Shown: in pieces, positions 57,784 to 59,450 of the stretch | Numbering within the stretch: the stretch's first letter is position 1 | Layout: each line of letters starts with the position of its first letter | Assembly: GCA_944383305.1 (NCBI GenBank) | Contig: CALWOZ010000010.1 | Coordinates: 1 to 59,450 of the forward strand | Direction of reading: 5' to 3' | From: an uncultured Clostridia bacterium | Lineage (GTDB): Bacteria; Bacillota; Clostridia; Lachnospirales; CAG-274 | Length of the DNA stretch: 59,450 nt | The notes under the pieces: model-generated | Databases searched by the model: none | What the model was told of the DNA's origin: nothing | Seen by the model: the letters and a program-made list of their open reading frames with translations, nothing else | Made by a program: the position numbers and the translations under genes

Positions 57784-57796
57784 TCTTTATTAGCTA

Positions 57797-58003
57797 TTAG
57801 CTATTTTGTTGTCCTGCCATATGTCTTTCTTGAGCTTCAATCATTTTTTTAACCATATAGCCACCAACAGAACCATTTTGGTATGAAGTTAAATCTCCAT
57901 TATAGCCTTTTTTTAAAGGCACTCCTATTTCATTTGCAACCTCGTATTTAAATGCATCAAGGGCTGCTCTTGCTTCTGGAACTGCTTTTCTATTACTTGC
58001 CAT
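57797..58003 (-). CDS. Alpha/beta-type small acid-soluble spore protein
   Basis: SASPs coat spore DNA, protect it from UV and are degraded at germination. The 68-aa product has both family motifs: KYEVANEIGVPLKKGYNGDL, the first with the region cut by the germination protease, and QNGSVGGYMVKKMIEAQER, the second. The ATG at 58003 has GAGGTGA about 7 nt upstream. Expression is expected in the forespore from a sigma-G promoter, which I could not place with confidence. Its presence shows that the organism or its ancestor sporulates. Confidence 0.96.
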   Translation of the reverse strand: MASNRKAVPEARAALDAFKYEVANEIGVPLKKGYNGDLTSYQNGSVGGYMVKKMIEAQERHMAGQQNS

Positions 58004-58158
58004 AATAAATCACCTCATATTTTGTCATTATACTCTATTGTCAACAAAACTATTAATATATATAACAATATGTTATATTAATTATTAGCTTTGTACTATT
58101 ATTATGTTCAAATAATAAAAACTAATTCAAGGTAATAATTGTAAATTTTTAATATTAT

Positions 58159-59450
58159 TTATTTAGTCACTTTGTAATAAAAATATCCACAAAACATAAC
58201 TACAAAACATATAATTAAATAATATATAAATAATGGATTGTTAAATCCACCTGATAAAATTATTAATGACCCTATCATAGCCATAAAAGGAACAAAATAT
58301 CCCATAAATTTGTTTTTTATCTCTCCTTTAATAGCTAATTTTATAATTACAATGTATAAAACGCAATAATTTAAGTATCCAACACAAATAGCTATTTCCG
58401 ATACATCTCCTGGCATACCATTTTTTTGGGTTATATAATGTATAGCATACCATATTAAAGTAATAATAACTGAAAATATAGCAGAATTTAAAGGCATACC
58501 TTTAAGACTTTTACTTTCTTTTGACAGTTGTTTACTAAATGGTACTATATTTCTAATTCCTAAAGAATAAGGCATTCTTATCATTCCTAAAACTACACCA
58601 TTAACTGTACCTAAAACGGATATTATTACAAATATAAGTATTATTTTTGCACCAATTGGTCCAAATAATGTATTTGCCATTTGATTAACGCTACTATCGC
58701 CAAGTTCTAAGACATTTTCTGGTCCTACAAATATACTAACTCCAACAAAATAAGATATATATACTAATAATATTATTATTGGAGAAATAATTAATGCCAT
58801 TGGTAAATTTCTTTTACTATTTTTTATTTCGTGGCATATAGATGTTGAAATAATCCATCCATCAAATGAAAATGCTATTGGAGCAAATGCTGCCAATATA
58901 CCTAAACTAATCCCTGCTGTTTTAATATTATCTATATCTTTAATTAAAATTTCTTGTGGTTCTCCTTTTATTAAACCAAATATAGCAAATAATATTAAAG
59001 GTATTAATTTTATTATCATAGATATATTTTGAACATATCCCCCAAATTTAGCCGATAATATATTTATTAAATAACATAATACTATAACTATTATCCCTAT
59101 TGTATATGGATTTAAAATTCCTTCTTGTATATTAAATAATTGACATATGTATATACCTGACACCCAAGATACAACTGCTATTATAGATGGTAAATATAAA
59201 AATACTTGAAACCACCCAAATGCAGATGCTGTTTCCTTATTGACAAACTCCTCTGCATAAGTTATTATTCCACCTGGATTATCCGTTCTTGTGGCCAGCT
59301 GAGATACAGAAAGACTTCCAAATATTATGGCTATTGCTGCTATACAAAATATAAGTATACCTAAAATTACATTACCATTAGTATATGTTAAAACATCATC
59401 TGCTTTAAAAAATATACCAGAACCTACTACTATACCTATAATCATTGTTA
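58159..59450 (-). CDS. APC-family amino-acid permease, 5' end beyond the window
   Basis: This multispanning transporter belongs to the amino acid-polyamine-organocation superfamily. The visible part (428 aa or more) begins within transmembrane helix 1 at IIGIVVGSGIFFKADDVL, the conserved substrate-binding unwound motif G-S-G-I-F. It continues with about eleven further helices, including the SFDGWIISTSICHEIKNSKR region and the internal VVLGMIRMPYSLGIRN. A true start must lie beyond position 59450, since APC proteins have residues before helix 1. The stop is at 58159. The substrate is an amino acid of unknown kind. It stands upstream of and separate from the SASP gene. Confidence 0.88.
   Translation of the reverse strand, partial: TMIIGIVVGSGIFFKADDVLTYTNGNVILGILIFCIAAIAIIFGSLSVSQLATRTDNPGGIITYAEEFVNKETASAFGWFQVFLYLPSIIAVVSWVSGIYICQLFNIQEGILNPYTIGIIVIVLCYLINILSAKFGGYVQNISMIIKLIPLILFAIFGLIKGEPQEILIKDIDNIKTAGISLGILAAFAPIAFSFDGWIISTSICHEIKNSKRNLPMALIISPIIILLVYISYFVGVSIFVGPENVLELGDSSVNQMANTLFGPIGAKIILIFVIISVLGTVNGVVLGMIRMPYSLGIRNIVPFSKQLSKESKSLKGMPLNSAIFSVIITLIWYAIHYITQKNGMPGDVSEIAICVGYLNYCVLYIVIIKLAIKGEIKNKFMGYFVPFMAMIGSLIILSGGFNNPLFIYYLIICFVVMFCGYFYYKVTK

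Overview
This window is very AT-rich DNA from a spore-forming anaerobic Firmicute, most likely a low-GC member of the Clostridia (Lachnospirales-like; the family is my inference). The evidence is strong AGGAGG ribosome sites, UUG and GUG starts, an alpha/beta-type small acid-soluble spore protein, pyruvate:ferredoxin oxidoreductase, a GatCAB amidotransferase, S-layer-homology proteins, a cyclic-di-AMP synthase operon and T-run terminators.

Layout. 0.3-4.9 kb: sbcDC (minus). 5.1-6.5 kb: a CBS/CorC membrane protein. 6.5-9.3 kb: accessory, gene-poor DNA with two orphan small genes and a decayed plasmid-mobilisation relaxase. 9.3-14.4 kb: lower-glycolysis cluster pgk-tpiA-gpmI-eno (minus), without gap. 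14.8-16.7 kb: small membrane or regulatory genes and a split TSUP transporter whose first half appears frameshifted at its start. 16.7-20.8 kb: nth, a B12-type radical SAM protein and a polysaccharide deacetylase. 20.9-23.3 kb: a two-component system. 23.7-26.4 kb: a decayed agr quorum-sensing locus with an apparently intact agrD (not a long ORF), a truncated agrB and a broken agrC, followed by a secreted papain-like hydrolase and a small membrane protein. 26.5-33.9 kb: FNT transporter, guaB, GNAT, aldo/keto reductase, glyS and pyrG. 34.1-38.7 kb: two exported SLH proteins. 38.9-40.2 kb: a dead old-yellow-enzyme gene and a possible dead TetR regulator. 40.3-41.7 kb: infC-rpmI-rplT with a leader attenuator, a consensus promoter and a probable AUU start. 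41.9-45.5 kb: nifJ. 45.7-48.0 kb: cdaA-cdaR. 48.2 kb: a lone holin. 48.7-51.8 kb: gatC-gatA-gatB, with a very short gatC. 52-57 kb: a tandem EIIB protein, then (minus) an ABC-F protein, MnmM-type methyltransferase, HAD phosphatase, alpha/beta hydrolase and KDPG aldolase-VOC fusion. 57.3-59.45 kb: an orphan gene, the SASP gene and an amino-acid permease cut by the window end.

Most of the window is core metabolism, translation and envelope function. The least ordinary parts are the decayed agr locus, the mobilisation remnant with its orphan neighbours, the stand-alone double EIIB protein and the dead oxidoreductase. I found no CRISPR array, rRNA, tRNA, intact transposase or integrated prophage. 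I did not find a clearly new multi-gene system; the agr region is the best candidate for unusual biology.
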